NCBI GenBank assembly: GCA_027858915.1
Contig: JAQIBT010000070.1
Location: 1-43,183 of the forward strand
Reading direction: 5' to 3'
Length of the DNA stretch: 43,183 nucleotides
From: Salinisphaera sp.
GTDB taxonomy: Bacteria > Pseudomonadota > Gammaproteobacteria > Nevskiales > Salinisphaeraceae
Under the pieces are notes generated by a model. The model was not told the origin of the DNA. It saw only the letters and a list, made by a program, of their open reading frames with translations, and did not search any database. Positions 34,905 through 43,060 of this stretch are shown piece after piece (the first letter of the stretch is position 1; every line of letters begins with the position of its first letter). The translations under genes and the position numbers were made by a program.

Positions 34905-36029
34905 TTACCCACTGACCTTGGCTTTTGTCGAGCTGAATTGTTCGTTGGCAACGGATTCCGACCTCTGACTCGGGCGGCACAAAGCTGCATCGCGCTGCGC
35001 ATCGGCCAGCTCAGTCAGATGAGCCTTGATCTGCACCGGTGTAATCTGGAGCATACACTCGCAGTTGGTCGGATCGGTCTCGCCTTTCGGCACTGGACAA
35101 TGGGTGCACTTTCCGGCCCGTTGAAAAGTGCGTGTGCGCGGGCCAATGGGTCCCCAGCGGCCCGTGTGCTTGGCTCGAAACGGTACATAAATGCCTACCG
35201 TGGCTTTACCCAGCGCAGCCGCTATATGCAGCGGGCCGGTACTGACGGCGAGCAAGCCGTCAGCGGCGTCAATCAGGCTGATCAACTCAGCGAGCGAGAT
35301 ACGGCCCATCAGGTCTTTGACGTGCGCCAGATGCATGGGTAGTTCGTCTCGTACCAACTCGCCCTCGCGCGCGCTACCCGTCACCAGCACGTTGAATCGC
35401 TCGGGCGGGAGGCTCTCGATCAGCTGGGCAAAATAGTGACTTGGCCATTCCCGCGAACTACCGGCTGATTTCGGATGGACGATCAGGTTGAATTTTCCGG
35501 CTTCCAGGTATGCGCCAATAGACGCCGGTAGCGGCGGGATATTGCTCAAGCCGAAGTACGAGCCGATTTCATCCAGCTCGTAGAATCGCTCGATGCCCAC
35601 GCCGCGCAGCAGTTGAATATTCAACTGTGCTTCATGCAGCGGCGAGTGGTGCCGGCGCAGATACAGCAGGCGGTTGCAATTAGGCCAGTGATACAGACGT
35701 CTGATGGTACCGATACGCTTTGGTATGTGTGCCTGACGAGCCAGTCTTGCGACTTCGGACTTGGGGTAAATATGAATAATCGCATCTGCGTCAAAGGCCT
35801 TGAACCGCGCGATCCGCTCTGCCTGACTCGGCAACTCCGCGATTTCGTCCCAGGCATAGACTTCGTCAATATATTCACAGCATTCCGCCAGCGGCGCGGT
35901 ATAGCGCTGGCCGAGCAGCGAAACCTTACAGCCAGGAAAGGTGGCCTTGAGAATGCCCGCCATCGGCAACGTCAAAATGACGTCGCCCAGCTTATCGGCT
36001 CTATTAAGCAAAAAATGAGGATGTTTCAT
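34905..36029 (-). CDS. Family 9 glycosyltransferase (heptosyltransferase-like)
   Basis: 374 residues. The start NRADKLGDVILTLPMAGILK is the N-terminal signature of the family, including the G-D. The C-terminal half has the nucleotide-sugar region KSAGSSREWP and STGPLHIAAALG, and ends with a Cys-rich C-x-x-C-P...C-x-C-M stretch common near the C-terminus of GT9 enzymes. Such enzymes transfer heptose or related sugars to the inner core of lipopolysaccharide at the cytoplasmic face. ATG 36029 is chosen because similarity begins immediately after it. It is isolated on the minus strand between the transporter pair and the arginase-like gene. Confidence 0.9.
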   Translation of the reverse strand: MKHPHFLLNRADKLGDVILTLPMAGILKATFPGCKVSLLGQRYTAPLAECCEYIDEVYAWDEIAELPSQAERIARFKAFDADAIIHIYPKSEVARLARQAHIPKRIGTIRRLYHWPNCNRLLYLRRHHSPLHEAQLNIQLLRGVGIERFYELDEIGSYFGLSNIPPLPASIGAYLEAGKFNLIVHPKSAGSSREWPSHYFAQLIESLPPERFNVLVTGSAREGELVRDELPMHLAHVKDLMGRISLAELISLIDAADGLLAVSTGPLHIAAALGKATVGIYVPFRAKHTGRWGPIGPRTRTFQRAGKCTHCPVPKGETDPTNCECMLQITPVQIKAHLTELADAQRDAALCRPSQRSESVANEQFSSTKAKVSG

Positions 36030-36223
36030 GTCAATTCCATATCGGAATATCTCGTGGGTAGCCTTGCAGTCGTTCATCACATCGGTGAACCACTCTGCGG
36101 CAGGCTACGGGGTATCTCTGAGGCCGGTCCGATAGCTGCTTAAGGGCGTGTGGTGTCGGCGCCTACTTCTTGCGCCGCAAGCAGCGGGGAGTGACATCCT
36201 CAGAGATTCAATGATGTGGCCTC

Positions 36224-37099
36224 TCAGTCCATGGCCCACGCATCCTCGATTGCCTCTAGCAATCGTTGATTCAACGCATGTTGTTGCGGCTGCCACGCCG
36301 TCAGTTGCTCGGACGTGACTTCAGGCTGGTGATCCAGCGCCGACAGCCGTCGCTTCCACCACTGGGCATAGCGGGCTAGGGATATCTCGCCGGTGATATC
36401 GCCACCGACGATGCGGCCGTGCAGCGTCTCGATCACGTCCAGCAGGCCGCTGGCGCGCATACGGCCCTGATCCCAGTTGGTGCGTGCGTCTTCGACGCCG
36501 AGCACATCCTTGTCGATCGATAGATACACTGGCGATGTCCGAGACGATATATAGGCGCCAAACGACGCCAGCAGCGCATCGACGCTATCGAAATCCTTGA
36601 ACGCCCGACCCAGGCCAAGCGTGCTGGCCCAGCCCACGGACACGCCCGTCGACCAGTACGTCAGCCGACCGGCAAACAGCGGCCAGAGTCGATTTTCCCA
36701 GGCATGTCCCGCGCCAATATCGCCAGAGGTAATACCGACCACATGCACGTGGCGCACCTGCGCCAGAGCCGCGACGGCACTCACCCACGAGCCGCAGTGC
36801 ACGCCGAAGGGAAAACGCATGTTGTCTGGATGGTTGTCGAAGATCACGACATCCAATGGTCCGTGCATCGCGCTGACGCGCTCGATCAGCGGCAGACTCA
36901 GATGATGGAAGTCACCGCTGCCGGTGAATACCACCCCGGTATCGACCGGCAGCATTTCGGGCAGACCGCGCGAGAACGCACGCAGCGCACGCCGGCTGCA
37001 GGCAAACCGCAGACGCTGGCCCCACACGGCTATCCGCGACCGATGGGCGCCGGCCAGTTCGCCGACCGACCCGTCGACGTCAAGTACGACGGGACGCAT
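36224..37099 (-). CDS. Arginase/ureohydrolase-fold protein
   Basis: 291 residues. The three metal-binding motifs of the ureohydrolase superfamily appear in modified form: GSGDFHH (63-66) for GGDHS, FDNHPDN (Asp88, His90, Asp92) for DAHxD, and SIDKD (Asp196, Asp198) for SxDxD. All six expected manganese ligands are therefore possible, but the surroundings differ from true arginases and agmatinases, so the substrate is probably not simple arginine. A deacetylase-like or novel amidino or amide hydrolase role is open. The start at ATG 37099 overlaps the end of the acyltransferase-like gene by 20 bp, so the two are co-translated. Both belong to the ACP/ketosynthase cluster. Confidence 0.7.
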   Translation of the reverse strand: MRPVVLDVDGSVGELAGAHRSRIAVWGQRLRFACSRRALRAFSRGLPEMLPVDTGVVFTGSGDFHHLSLPLIERVSAMHGPLDVVIFDNHPDNMRFPFGVHCGSWVSAVAALAQVRHVHVVGITSGDIGAGHAWENRLWPLFAGRLTYWSTGVSVGWASTLGLGRAFKDFDSVDALLASFGAYISSRTSPVYLSIDKDVLGVEDARTNWDQGRMRASGLLDVIETLHGRIVGGDITGEISLARYAQWWKRRLSALDHQPEVTSEQLTAWQPQQHALNQRLLEAIEDAWAMD

Positions 37100-38195
37100 G
37101 GTCGGCCTGCTCCTCGTACCAGTGGCTATCGCTTTCGAAATGGCCCGACAGTCGCCGAAGTACAGCGCGCAGCAGCCTATTGCGGGGGCGCACGGCATGT
37201 CGGGTAAACGTCATGCGCGCACCCAGATGTGCCTTGACCTCCGGATCGGTCCAGCCGGCGATGAAGCGCTTCAGGCCGCGTAGTCGGGCATATTCCAGAT
37301 TGTGCATCCAGCTGACCGCATACAGATTGAGTTCGCGCGACATCGCATAGTCGAAACCGACATACTTATCGACCAGGGCGCCCTGGTACTCGAAGCACAG
37401 ATTCCAGCCGATCACTCGACCCTCGTGGCGATAAACAAACATCACGCCACCGCTGTCGGCGTCTGCGAACACAGCCCGGAAGAAATCCGCCTGCAAATGA
37501 TCGAAATGCACTTCGCTCTGGGCAAAGACCTGTTCGTAGAGCGCGATCAGCGCATCCTGCATGTCGGGATCACGCAGCACCGTGCAGCCTGTGGCGAGCG
37601 CTTCGATCTCCAGCCGATCGCGCGAGCGCAGCTTGCGCCGGATGTTGCGCCGAGCGCCACGCGACAGACGTTTCAGATAGGCGTCCTCGCTATCGAAATC
37701 GATCGGTACCCAGGCCAGCGCCTGGCCTTCGACCAGAATGAAGCCGGCTGCCTCGCAGGCGGTCGCGAACCCATCGGCAAAAGCGTTGGCATGCGCATCC
37801 AGCAAGGGCGACGCGCAGGGCAGATCCTTGATGATGAAAAACGGGCACTCGCGCCCGTGTGCCGCTAGCAGCTCGTCGGCCAACTCCGAGGCACTGGCAG
37901 TCGCCGGCAGCCAGGCATACTCGCTGACGGTTGAGCCAATAAAGCGCGTTCGGGGTTGTAATAACCGCTGCCAGTAGCGGTATAGCGGTAAACGTCGCAC
38001 GCGATCACGCACGGCTGGATCAGCCGTGGTCAACAAATCAAACCGCGTCGAGAACGTCGGTATATCGTAGAGCGTCGTCCCGGCAGAAAAGCCGTCGGGC
38101 GGGTACGCTTGCACATCGCGCACCAGCGACGAGGGCTCCAACTGGCCGATGAAAGCTTCGTGCAAGGTTCGATGCCTAAGCTGCGAACCTGGCAT
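37080..38195 (-). CDS. FemAB/GNAT-like acyltransferase
   Basis: 371 residues. The C-terminal half is GNAT/FemAB-like: a basic segment RGARRNIRRKLRSRDRLEIE, then ALYEQVFAQSEVHFDHL, a substrate-facing GGVMFVYRHEGRVIGWNLCFEY and DKYVGFDYAMSRELNLYAVSWMHNLEYA near the end. The family joins aminoacyl or acyl groups to amines. Here the divergent neighbour is an acyl carrier protein, so acyl-ACP may be the donor, which is inference. ATG 38195 is chosen; the frame is open to 38531 but that would run antisense through the ACP gene. The gap to the ACP start is 66 bp and must hold both promoters. It overlaps the arginase-like gene by 20 bp. Confidence 0.7.
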   Translation of the reverse strand: MPGSQLRHRTLHEAFIGQLEPSSLVRDVQAYPPDGFSAGTTLYDIPTFSTRFDLLTTADPAVRDRVRRLPLYRYWQRLLQPRTRFIGSTVSEYAWLPATASASELADELLAAHGRECPFFIIKDLPCASPLLDAHANAFADGFATACEAAGFILVEGQALAWVPIDFDSEDAYLKRLSRGARRNIRRKLRSRDRLEIEALATGCTVLRDPDMQDALIALYEQVFAQSEVHFDHLQADFFRAVFADADSGGVMFVYRHEGRVIGWNLCFEYQGALVDKYVGFDYAMSRELNLYAVSWMHNLEYARLRGLKRFIAGWTDPEVKAHLGARMTFTRHAVRPRNRLLRAVLRRLSGHFESDSHWYEEQADHASRRT

Positions 38196-38261
38196 CAGGC
38201 CGGTGCGCCTTGCGCATGCCCGACACGCACAGCCTTGTAGCCGCCGGCGAGGAAACCGAAT

Positions 38262-38534
38262 ATGACCGCGACAGTCCAGGACCAGATTTTCGAAATTATC
38301 GAAGAATACGCCCAGATTGATGCAGCCAGCATCCGACTCGACAGCACTATTCGCGACCTGGGTATCGCATCCCTGGATACGATCGAAATCCTCTTCGATA
38401 TCGAGGAGCATTTCGACATCACCCTGCCGGAACTCGATCCCGAATTCGAGACCGATAACGTGCAACGGCTGATCGCGATTGTCACCCAGGCCGTGGACAG
38501 CAACGCCCAGAGCAGCGTCGCGACGAAGCACTGA
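38262..38534 (+). CDS. Stand-alone acyl carrier protein
   Basis: 90 residues, acidic, with the four-helix ACP layout. The phosphopantetheine site is Ser37 in GIASLDTIEILFDIEEHF, where Ala replaces the usual Asp of D-S-L. It is not the housekeeping acpP, which lies with fab genes and reads DSLD. It starts 66 bp from the divergent acyltransferase-like gene and is followed 36 bp later by a FabF-type ketosynthase. It probably tethers the acyl chain handled by that ketosynthase. Loading needs a phosphopantetheinyl transferase encoded elsewhere. Confidence 0.9.
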   Translation: MTATVQDQIFEIIEEYAQIDAASIRLDSTIRDLGIASLDTIEILFDIEEHFDITLPELDPEFETDNVQRLIAIVTQAVDSNAQSSVATKH

Positions 38535-38570
38535 TCGCCAGCGTTATTCATCTTATCCATGGAGCATTAC

Positions 38571-39791
38571 ATGCATCGTGTTGTGATAACCGGTATGGGC
38601 GCCGTCAGCGCGCTCGGCCTGGGAGCGGCGCCACTCTGGCGCGCGATGGTGGAGGGACGCAGCGGCATCAGGCCGCTGGTCTCGCCTGATCCGGAGGCCG
38701 TGCTGCGCATGCAAGTAGGCGCGCAGCTGCCGGCATTCGATCCCGCTCAGCATTTTGACGATGCGCGTCTGAGCCTGCTCGACCCGATCTCGCAATTCGC
38801 CCTGGTTGCTGCCCGCGAGGCCATCGCTCAGTCCGGCATCGATTTTTCGACCGGAGACCTGGGCGACCGCACCGCCACCGTAATCGGTACCGGTGTGGGC
38901 GGCGAGGCCTCGCGCGACCATCAGAGCCGGCGCCTGTATCGCGACAACGCAAAACGCATCCACCCGCTGTCGATCCTGCGCTTGATGCCGAACGCACCCG
39001 CCAGCCATATCACTATCGAACACGGCCTCAGAGGCCCTGCCTTCGGCGTAACCAGCGCCTGCGCATCGTCCAACCACGCCATCACTCAGGCAGTCGCCAT
39101 GCTGCGTACCGGGCTCGCCGACGCTGCCCTGGCGGGCGGCACGGATGCCAGTTTCAGCCTGTCCGGAATCCGCGGATGGGAAGCGATGCGCGTAGTGGCA
39201 CCCGATACCTGCCGGCCCTTCTGCAAACAGCGCCGCGGGCTGGTGCTGGGCGAAGGCGCGGGCATGCTGGTGCTCGAGACACTGGCTCATGCGCAGGCCC
39301 GCGGCGCGGTGATCCTGGCCGAACTGGCCGGCACCGGCATGAGCGCTGACGCGGTCAATATTGTTGCCCCGTCGGCCGACGGGGCGGCGCGCGCTATCCG
39401 CGCTGCCCTGCAGGACGCCCAGCTCAGACCGGAGCAAATTGGTTATATCAATGCGCACGGCACCGCGACCATCGCTGCCGACGCGAGCGAAACACGCGCT
39501 ATTCATATGGCGTTCGGCGAGCACGCAAAACGGCTTGCGGTGTCTGGGACCAAGGCCATACACGGCCACGCTCTGGGCGCGTCTGGCACGCTGGAAATCG
39601 TGGCCGCGGTCGGCGCTCTGCGTGAAGGCGTGATCCCGCCCACTGCCAACTTCCTCGACCCGGATCCGGCCTGCGATCTGGACTATGTGCCCAACACCGC
39701 ACGCGAGCAGCGCGTCGATGCCGTGCTGTCCAATTCCTTTGCTTTTGGCGGGCTCAATGCGGTACTTGCGCTGCGACGCTTCGACGGCTGA
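38571..39791 (+). CDS. Beta-ketoacyl-ACP synthase, FabF-like
   Basis: 406 residues of the thiolase fold. The Cys-His-His triad is visible: Cys164 in SACASSNHA, His296 in NAHGTAT and His333 after Lys328 in GTKAIHGHALGASG. These enzymes condense an acyl-thioester with malonyl-ACP. ATG 38571 is preferred over ATG 38559 because GGAG then lies six bases upstream and similarity starts with RVVITGMG. It follows a dedicated ACP by 36 bp, and no reductase or dehydratase is nearby. It may therefore make a single ketoacyl intermediate, or rely on the housekeeping Fab enzymes. Confidence 0.9.
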   Translation: MHRVVITGMGAVSALGLGAAPLWRAMVEGRSGIRPLVSPDPEAVLRMQVGAQLPAFDPAQHFDDARLSLLDPISQFALVAAREAIAQSGIDFSTGDLGDRTATVIGTGVGGEASRDHQSRRLYRDNAKRIHPLSILRLMPNAPASHITIEHGLRGPAFGVTSACASSNHAITQAVAMLRTGLADAALAGGTDASFSLSGIRGWEAMRVVAPDTCRPFCKQRRGLVLGEGAGMLVLETLAHAQARGAVILAELAGTGMSADAVNIVAPSADGAARAIRAALQDAQLRPEQIGYINAHGTATIAADASETRAIHMAFGEHAKRLAVSGTKAIHGHALGASGTLEIVAAVGALREGVIPPTANFLDPDPACDLDYVPNTAREQRVDAVLSNSFAFGGLNAVLALRRFDG

Positions 39792-39812
39792 ACGCCGCTC
39801 GTCATAACGGCC

Positions 39813-39840
39813 GCTGCCCCGGCGAAGTTGCCGGGGCAGC
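39813..39840. terminator. Perfect GC-rich hairpin between convergent genes
   Basis: GCTGCCCCGGC at 39813-39823 pairs perfectly with GCCGGGGCAGC at 39830-39840 around a six-base loop. It lies between the ketosynthase stop and the aminotransferase stop. No T-tract follows on either strand, so it may act as a bidirectional transcript-end structure or a stabiliser rather than a classical intrinsic terminator. Confidence 0.6.
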
Positions 39841-39877
39841 CCCATCAAGGCTGTATCCGTCATCATGCGAAGCGACT

Positions 39878-41290
39878 TCAGCCGGCACGCTTGGCTTTGA
39901 TCAGCATCTGATCCAGCAGAGCGATGCCCAGATCGATCTCTTCGGTGCTGATATGCAGCGACGGCGCAAACGTAATCACGTTCTTGTAGTAGCCGCCGAT
40001 ATCCAGCACCAGACCCATCTTGCGGCCGTTGTGCTCGAGTTCGGCACCCAGCCCGATATCGACCATGCGATCGACCAGCGCCTTGTTCGGGGTAAAACCG
40101 TCCTCGGTACAGATCTCGGCGCGCAGCGCCAGACCGAGGCCGTCGACGTCGCCGATCTCCTTGTGGCGTTTCTGGAGATCCTGCAGGCCTTCCAGAAAAT
40201 ACGCGCCCTTGGCCATGACCATCGACTCGTAGTCGGTTTCCTGCATCATGTGCATGGCTTCCAATGCCACCGCGGTACCCAGCGGGTTGGCGTTGAAGGT
40301 CGAATGCGTCGAGCCGGGCGGGAACACCTCGGGATTGATCAATTCCTCGCGTGCCCACAGGCCAGACAGCGGGTTCAGGCCGTTGGTCAGCGCCTTGCCG
40401 AACACGATGATGTCCGGCGTCACGCCGAAGTGCTCGATCGACCATAGCTTGCCGGTGCGATAGAAACCCATCTGGATCTCGTCGCTCACCATCAGGACCC
40501 CGTGCTGGTCCAGTACTTTCTTCAGGCCCTTGAAGTAGTTCATCGGCGGCACGATGTAGCCACCGGTGCCTTGCAACGGCTCGACATAGAACGCGGCGTA
40601 CTCGCATTCGCCGACCTTTGGATCCCATACGCCGTGGTATTCGGTCTCGAACAGGCGGGCAAAATCGGCCACCAGGTATTCACCGTATTCTTCCTTGTCC
40701 ATGCCCTTCGGCCGGCGAAACGGATACGGATACGGCATGAACTTCGCCCGTTCGCCAAAATGCCCGTAGCGACGACGATAGCGATAGCTGGAAGTGATCG
40801 CCGAGGCGCCCAGGGTTCGGCCGTGATAGCCGCCTTCAAAGGCAAACATCAGACTCTTGCCGCCAGTGTAGTTGCGCACAATCTTGAGCGAATCCTCGAT
40901 CGCCTGTGCACCGCCGACGTTGAAATGCACGCGACCGGGCAAACCGAACTTCTGCTCGGCGTCCACGGCAATCGTCTTGGCCAGCTCGATCTTCTCGCGG
41001 TGCAGGTACTGGCTGGCGACCTGCGGCAGACGATCGATCTGTTGCTTCAGCGCATCATTGAGCCGCGGATTGGCATAGCCGAAATTAACCGCTGAATACC
41101 ACATCTGCAGGTCGAGATACGGCGTGCCAGCGGTATCGAACATATAACTGCCTTCGCAGCTGTCAAACAGCTTGGGCGGGTCGGTGTAGTGCACCGTATC
41201 GCCGAAAGAGCAGTACTGCGCCTCGTCAGCAAGCAATGCTTCGTCGGTCTGTTCTGAAGAAAAAATAGTGGGCTGGAGAACGCTGTTCAT
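39878..41290 (-). CDS. Class III PLP aminotransferase
   Basis: 470 residues. Class III features are present: VHFNVGGAQAIEDSLKIVRNYTG, FEGGYHGRTLGA, VEPLQGTGGYIVP, SDEIQMGFYRTGK with the PLP-binding Asp, and the lysine in VFGKALTNGLNPLSG. Class III enzymes move amino groups from amine or omega-amino-acid donors to ketones or aldehydes. The protein differs clearly from the EctB/DoeD-like enzyme earlier in the window. ATG 41290 is chosen; the frame is open 18 codons further upstream without a better start signal. Placed by the ketosynthase and ACP, it could aminate a beta-keto product. Confidence 0.9.
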   Translation of the reverse strand: MNSVLQPTIFSSEQTDEALLADEAQYCSFGDTVHYTDPPKLFDSCEGSYMFDTAGTPYLDLQMWYSAVNFGYANPRLNDALKQQIDRLPQVASQYLHREKIELAKTIAVDAEQKFGLPGRVHFNVGGAQAIEDSLKIVRNYTGGKSLMFAFEGGYHGRTLGASAITSSYRYRRRYGHFGERAKFMPYPYPFRRPKGMDKEEYGEYLVADFARLFETEYHGVWDPKVGECEYAAFYVEPLQGTGGYIVPPMNYFKGLKKVLDQHGVLMVSDEIQMGFYRTGKLWSIEHFGVTPDIIVFGKALTNGLNPLSGLWAREELINPEVFPPGSTHSTFNANPLGTAVALEAMHMMQETDYESMVMAKGAYFLEGLQDLQKRHKEIGDVDGLGLALRAEICTEDGFTPNKALVDRMVDIGLGAELEHNGRKMGLVLDIGGYYKNVITFAPSLHISTEEIDLGIALLDQMLIKAKRAG

Positions 41291-41399
41291 GTTATTTGCA
41301 CTCTTTAGGAAAGGCTGGACAACAGAGCTTGCGCCGTGATCCACGGTGTCTTCGCTGTAGTTTCAGAATCGACGATCAGAAATCCCTTTGTTACGGGCA

Positions 41400-42065
41400 C
41401 TAGCACGCCACTGCGCGCGCCATGGCAAGCTCTGGTAGTCGGGCCAATAACGACCGAGCCTCGTGAAAATCGGCGATTGGCTGATGAGGAATACCGAGCC
41501 CACGGCAATGAGTAATCAGCCGGTGTTTGGCGAACACGTAGTCCGCGCTATCGGCCACGCAGAAATCGGAGCGGCCGTCGCCAACCAGCAGGGTGTCGGC
41601 ATGCTGGCTGGCAATACTGCACTTGCAGGTGCCGCTGGCTGCCGCACAGCCCGCGTAGGCGTAAGGGGACAGCATCGACCAGCCGCGCACCCCGTCGTGG
41701 ACGACATGGTTGGCGCGCACCGGCAGGTGGCCCAGGCCGTGGCGCGCAAGTATGCGACTGATGGCATAGTCGAGGCCGTCGCTGACCACCATCACCGACA
41801 TGTCTTGTCGCCGGGCCTCGGCGACGAAATCGGGAAACCCTGGATCGATCGGCAGCGTGTCGAGCAAAGCGTCGACCGTCTGGCGCGACGCATCGATCAG
41901 TGCAACCTGTTGCGTCATGCACTCTCGTGAACCGATGACCCCCCGTTGCCAGTCAGCCTCGATGCGCTTCCACTCTGGTGCCGCCAGACGCGACAACAGG
42001 ACATCCGTGACATCATCTCCGGCGATGGTGCCATCAAAATCGCAGAGTATTGTCCACTGGCTCAA
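41400..42065 (-). CDS. HAD-family phosphatase, MtnX/SerB-like
   Basis: 221 residues. HAD motif I is CDFDGTIAGDD (Asp9, Asp11), motif II VVSDGLDY, and motif III LLVGDGRSDFCVAD. A helical cap follows motif I, as in class IB phosphatases (phosphoserine phosphatase, MtnX, phosphocholine phosphatase). The substrate is unknown but probably a small phosphorylated metabolite. The start appears to be TTG 42065, with AGGTG five bases upstream and the family start immediately after. A cluster of Cys residues (SGTCKCS) occurs in the cap-core loop. It lies between the aminotransferase and the 2OG oxygenase on the same strand. Confidence 0.85.
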   Translation of the reverse strand: MSQWTILCDFDGTIAGDDVTDVLLSRLAAPEWKRIEADWQRGVIGSRECMTQQVALIDASRQTVDALLDTLPIDPGFPDFVAEARRQDMSVMVVSDGLDYAISRILARHGLGHLPVRANHVVHDGVRGWSMLSPYAYAGCAAASGTCKCSIASQHADTLLVGDGRSDFCVADSADYVFAKHRLITHCRGLGIPHQPIADFHEARSLLARLPELAMARAVAC

Positions 42066-42153
42066 AAGAACACCTACGCTCAGATTGAATCTGTGCGTAG
42101 GCTAGCGAGCTTATCTTTCGGCGCCCTTTCCGATCGGCGCTATACGCGATTTA

Positions 42154-42166
42154 CAACAGGCCCTAG
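42154..42166. repeat. Solo end sequence like the MITE-like element
   Basis: CAACAGGCCCTAG is identical to the outer 13 bases of the right end of the 273-bp element at 25942-25954. It overlaps the stop codon of the 2OG-oxygenase gene. No second end is found nearby, so it is either a relic or chance. Confidence 0.3.
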
Positions 42167-42888
42167 CTCTTTTGCAAAACCTTGCGCTTCACCGTAGCGA
42201 GCACTCGGTGTAGCCCGGCGCGCAGCGGGTCGTTGATCACGACAATAAATACCTTGCGGTAGTAACCCTCCGGGCAGGTGATTTCGCGCACGCCGTGCCA
42301 GGAGCCTTCCTTGCGCTGAAAAAGCAGACTGGCGTTACCCTGGCTTTCGGCTGCATAACGGGCGTTGAAATCGGCGAAGTCGGGCGCCGAGCGGCGTTCG
42401 AAACGTCCACCGTCGTCCAGAATAATGGTATCGCCGCCCCAGGCCGGATCCCACGTGTCAGGCGCGTTGAAGTAAAAGATATGCGAGCCGAGCTTGCGCG
42501 TGGCATCGCAGTGAGGCGAAACCGAGGCACCGCGCGGCGCATAATGCCAATGGAAAACCGTTTGAAGGCGACGACAGCCAAACATTCGCTGGATGAATCG
42601 CTGATATCTATCGCTCTTGAGTTCCGAGACGAACGCATGCCATTCCGGCGCTATAGGCAGGTCGTCCCGATATTCCAACGCGTAACGATCGTGTGGCTGC
42701 TGCCCGTGCGAGCGCTTGACACCGAATACCGGCGTCATCTGCTCGACCGTCGGCAATGTCTCGACTAATCTGTCGTAGCCGGCATCCTCGATCAGGCCCA
42801 CTGGGTTGAGCCAGGGATAGGGATGCGTCTGCTGGAACTTGTCGGCGCTCATCGCCTCCAAGCGGTCATAATCGAGAAAATCGTTCAT
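42163..42888 (-). CDS. 2-oxoglutarate/Fe(II)-dependent oxygenase
   Basis: 241 residues. The jelly-roll metal site reads SPHCDA (His126, Asp128) with distal His198 in SWHGVREI and the 2-oxoglutarate-binding arginine at about 211 in YRKVF. GGDTIILDDGG fits the strand between them. Such enzymes hydroxylate small molecules, sugars or lipids. ATG 42888 has GAGGTG seven bases upstream. It is the last gene of the accessory group before the insertion sequence and could add a hydroxyl group to the cluster product or to a surface glycan; neither is shown. Confidence 0.85.
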   Translation of the reverse strand: MNDFLDYDRLEAMSADKFQQTHPYPWLNPVGLIEDAGYDRLVETLPTVEQMTPVFGVKRSHGQQPHDRYALEYRDDLPIAPEWHAFVSELKSDRYQRFIQRMFGCRRLQTVFHWHYAPRGASVSPHCDATRKLGSHIFYFNAPDTWDPAWGGDTIILDDGGRFERRSAPDFADFNARYAAESQGNASLLFQRKEGSWHGVREITCPEGYYRKVFIVVINDPLRAGLHRVLATVKRKVLQKS

Positions 42889-43060
42889 CGGGCACCTCAT
42901 CGAACCAGGCAGCAGCGCCTGATCTGTGTCAGATTCTAATACGCCAGCGGGTTGCCAACTCGTTCACCTTGGCGCTTTCTTCGCGTCCGCAGTTTGCATT
43001 ATAACGCAACCAATTCGTTTAAAAACAATTAGACACCACGCGTTAGAAAAAAGTATGCTA

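Noticed and set aside
38553-40628. A 691-codon open frame on the minus strand spanning the ketosynthase and aminotransferase genes
   Set aside because: It is antisense to the ketosynthase and out of register with the aminotransferase, both of which have full family motifs. Its amino-acid composition (Gly, Arg, Ala rich) is typical of a shadow frame in GC-rich DNA.
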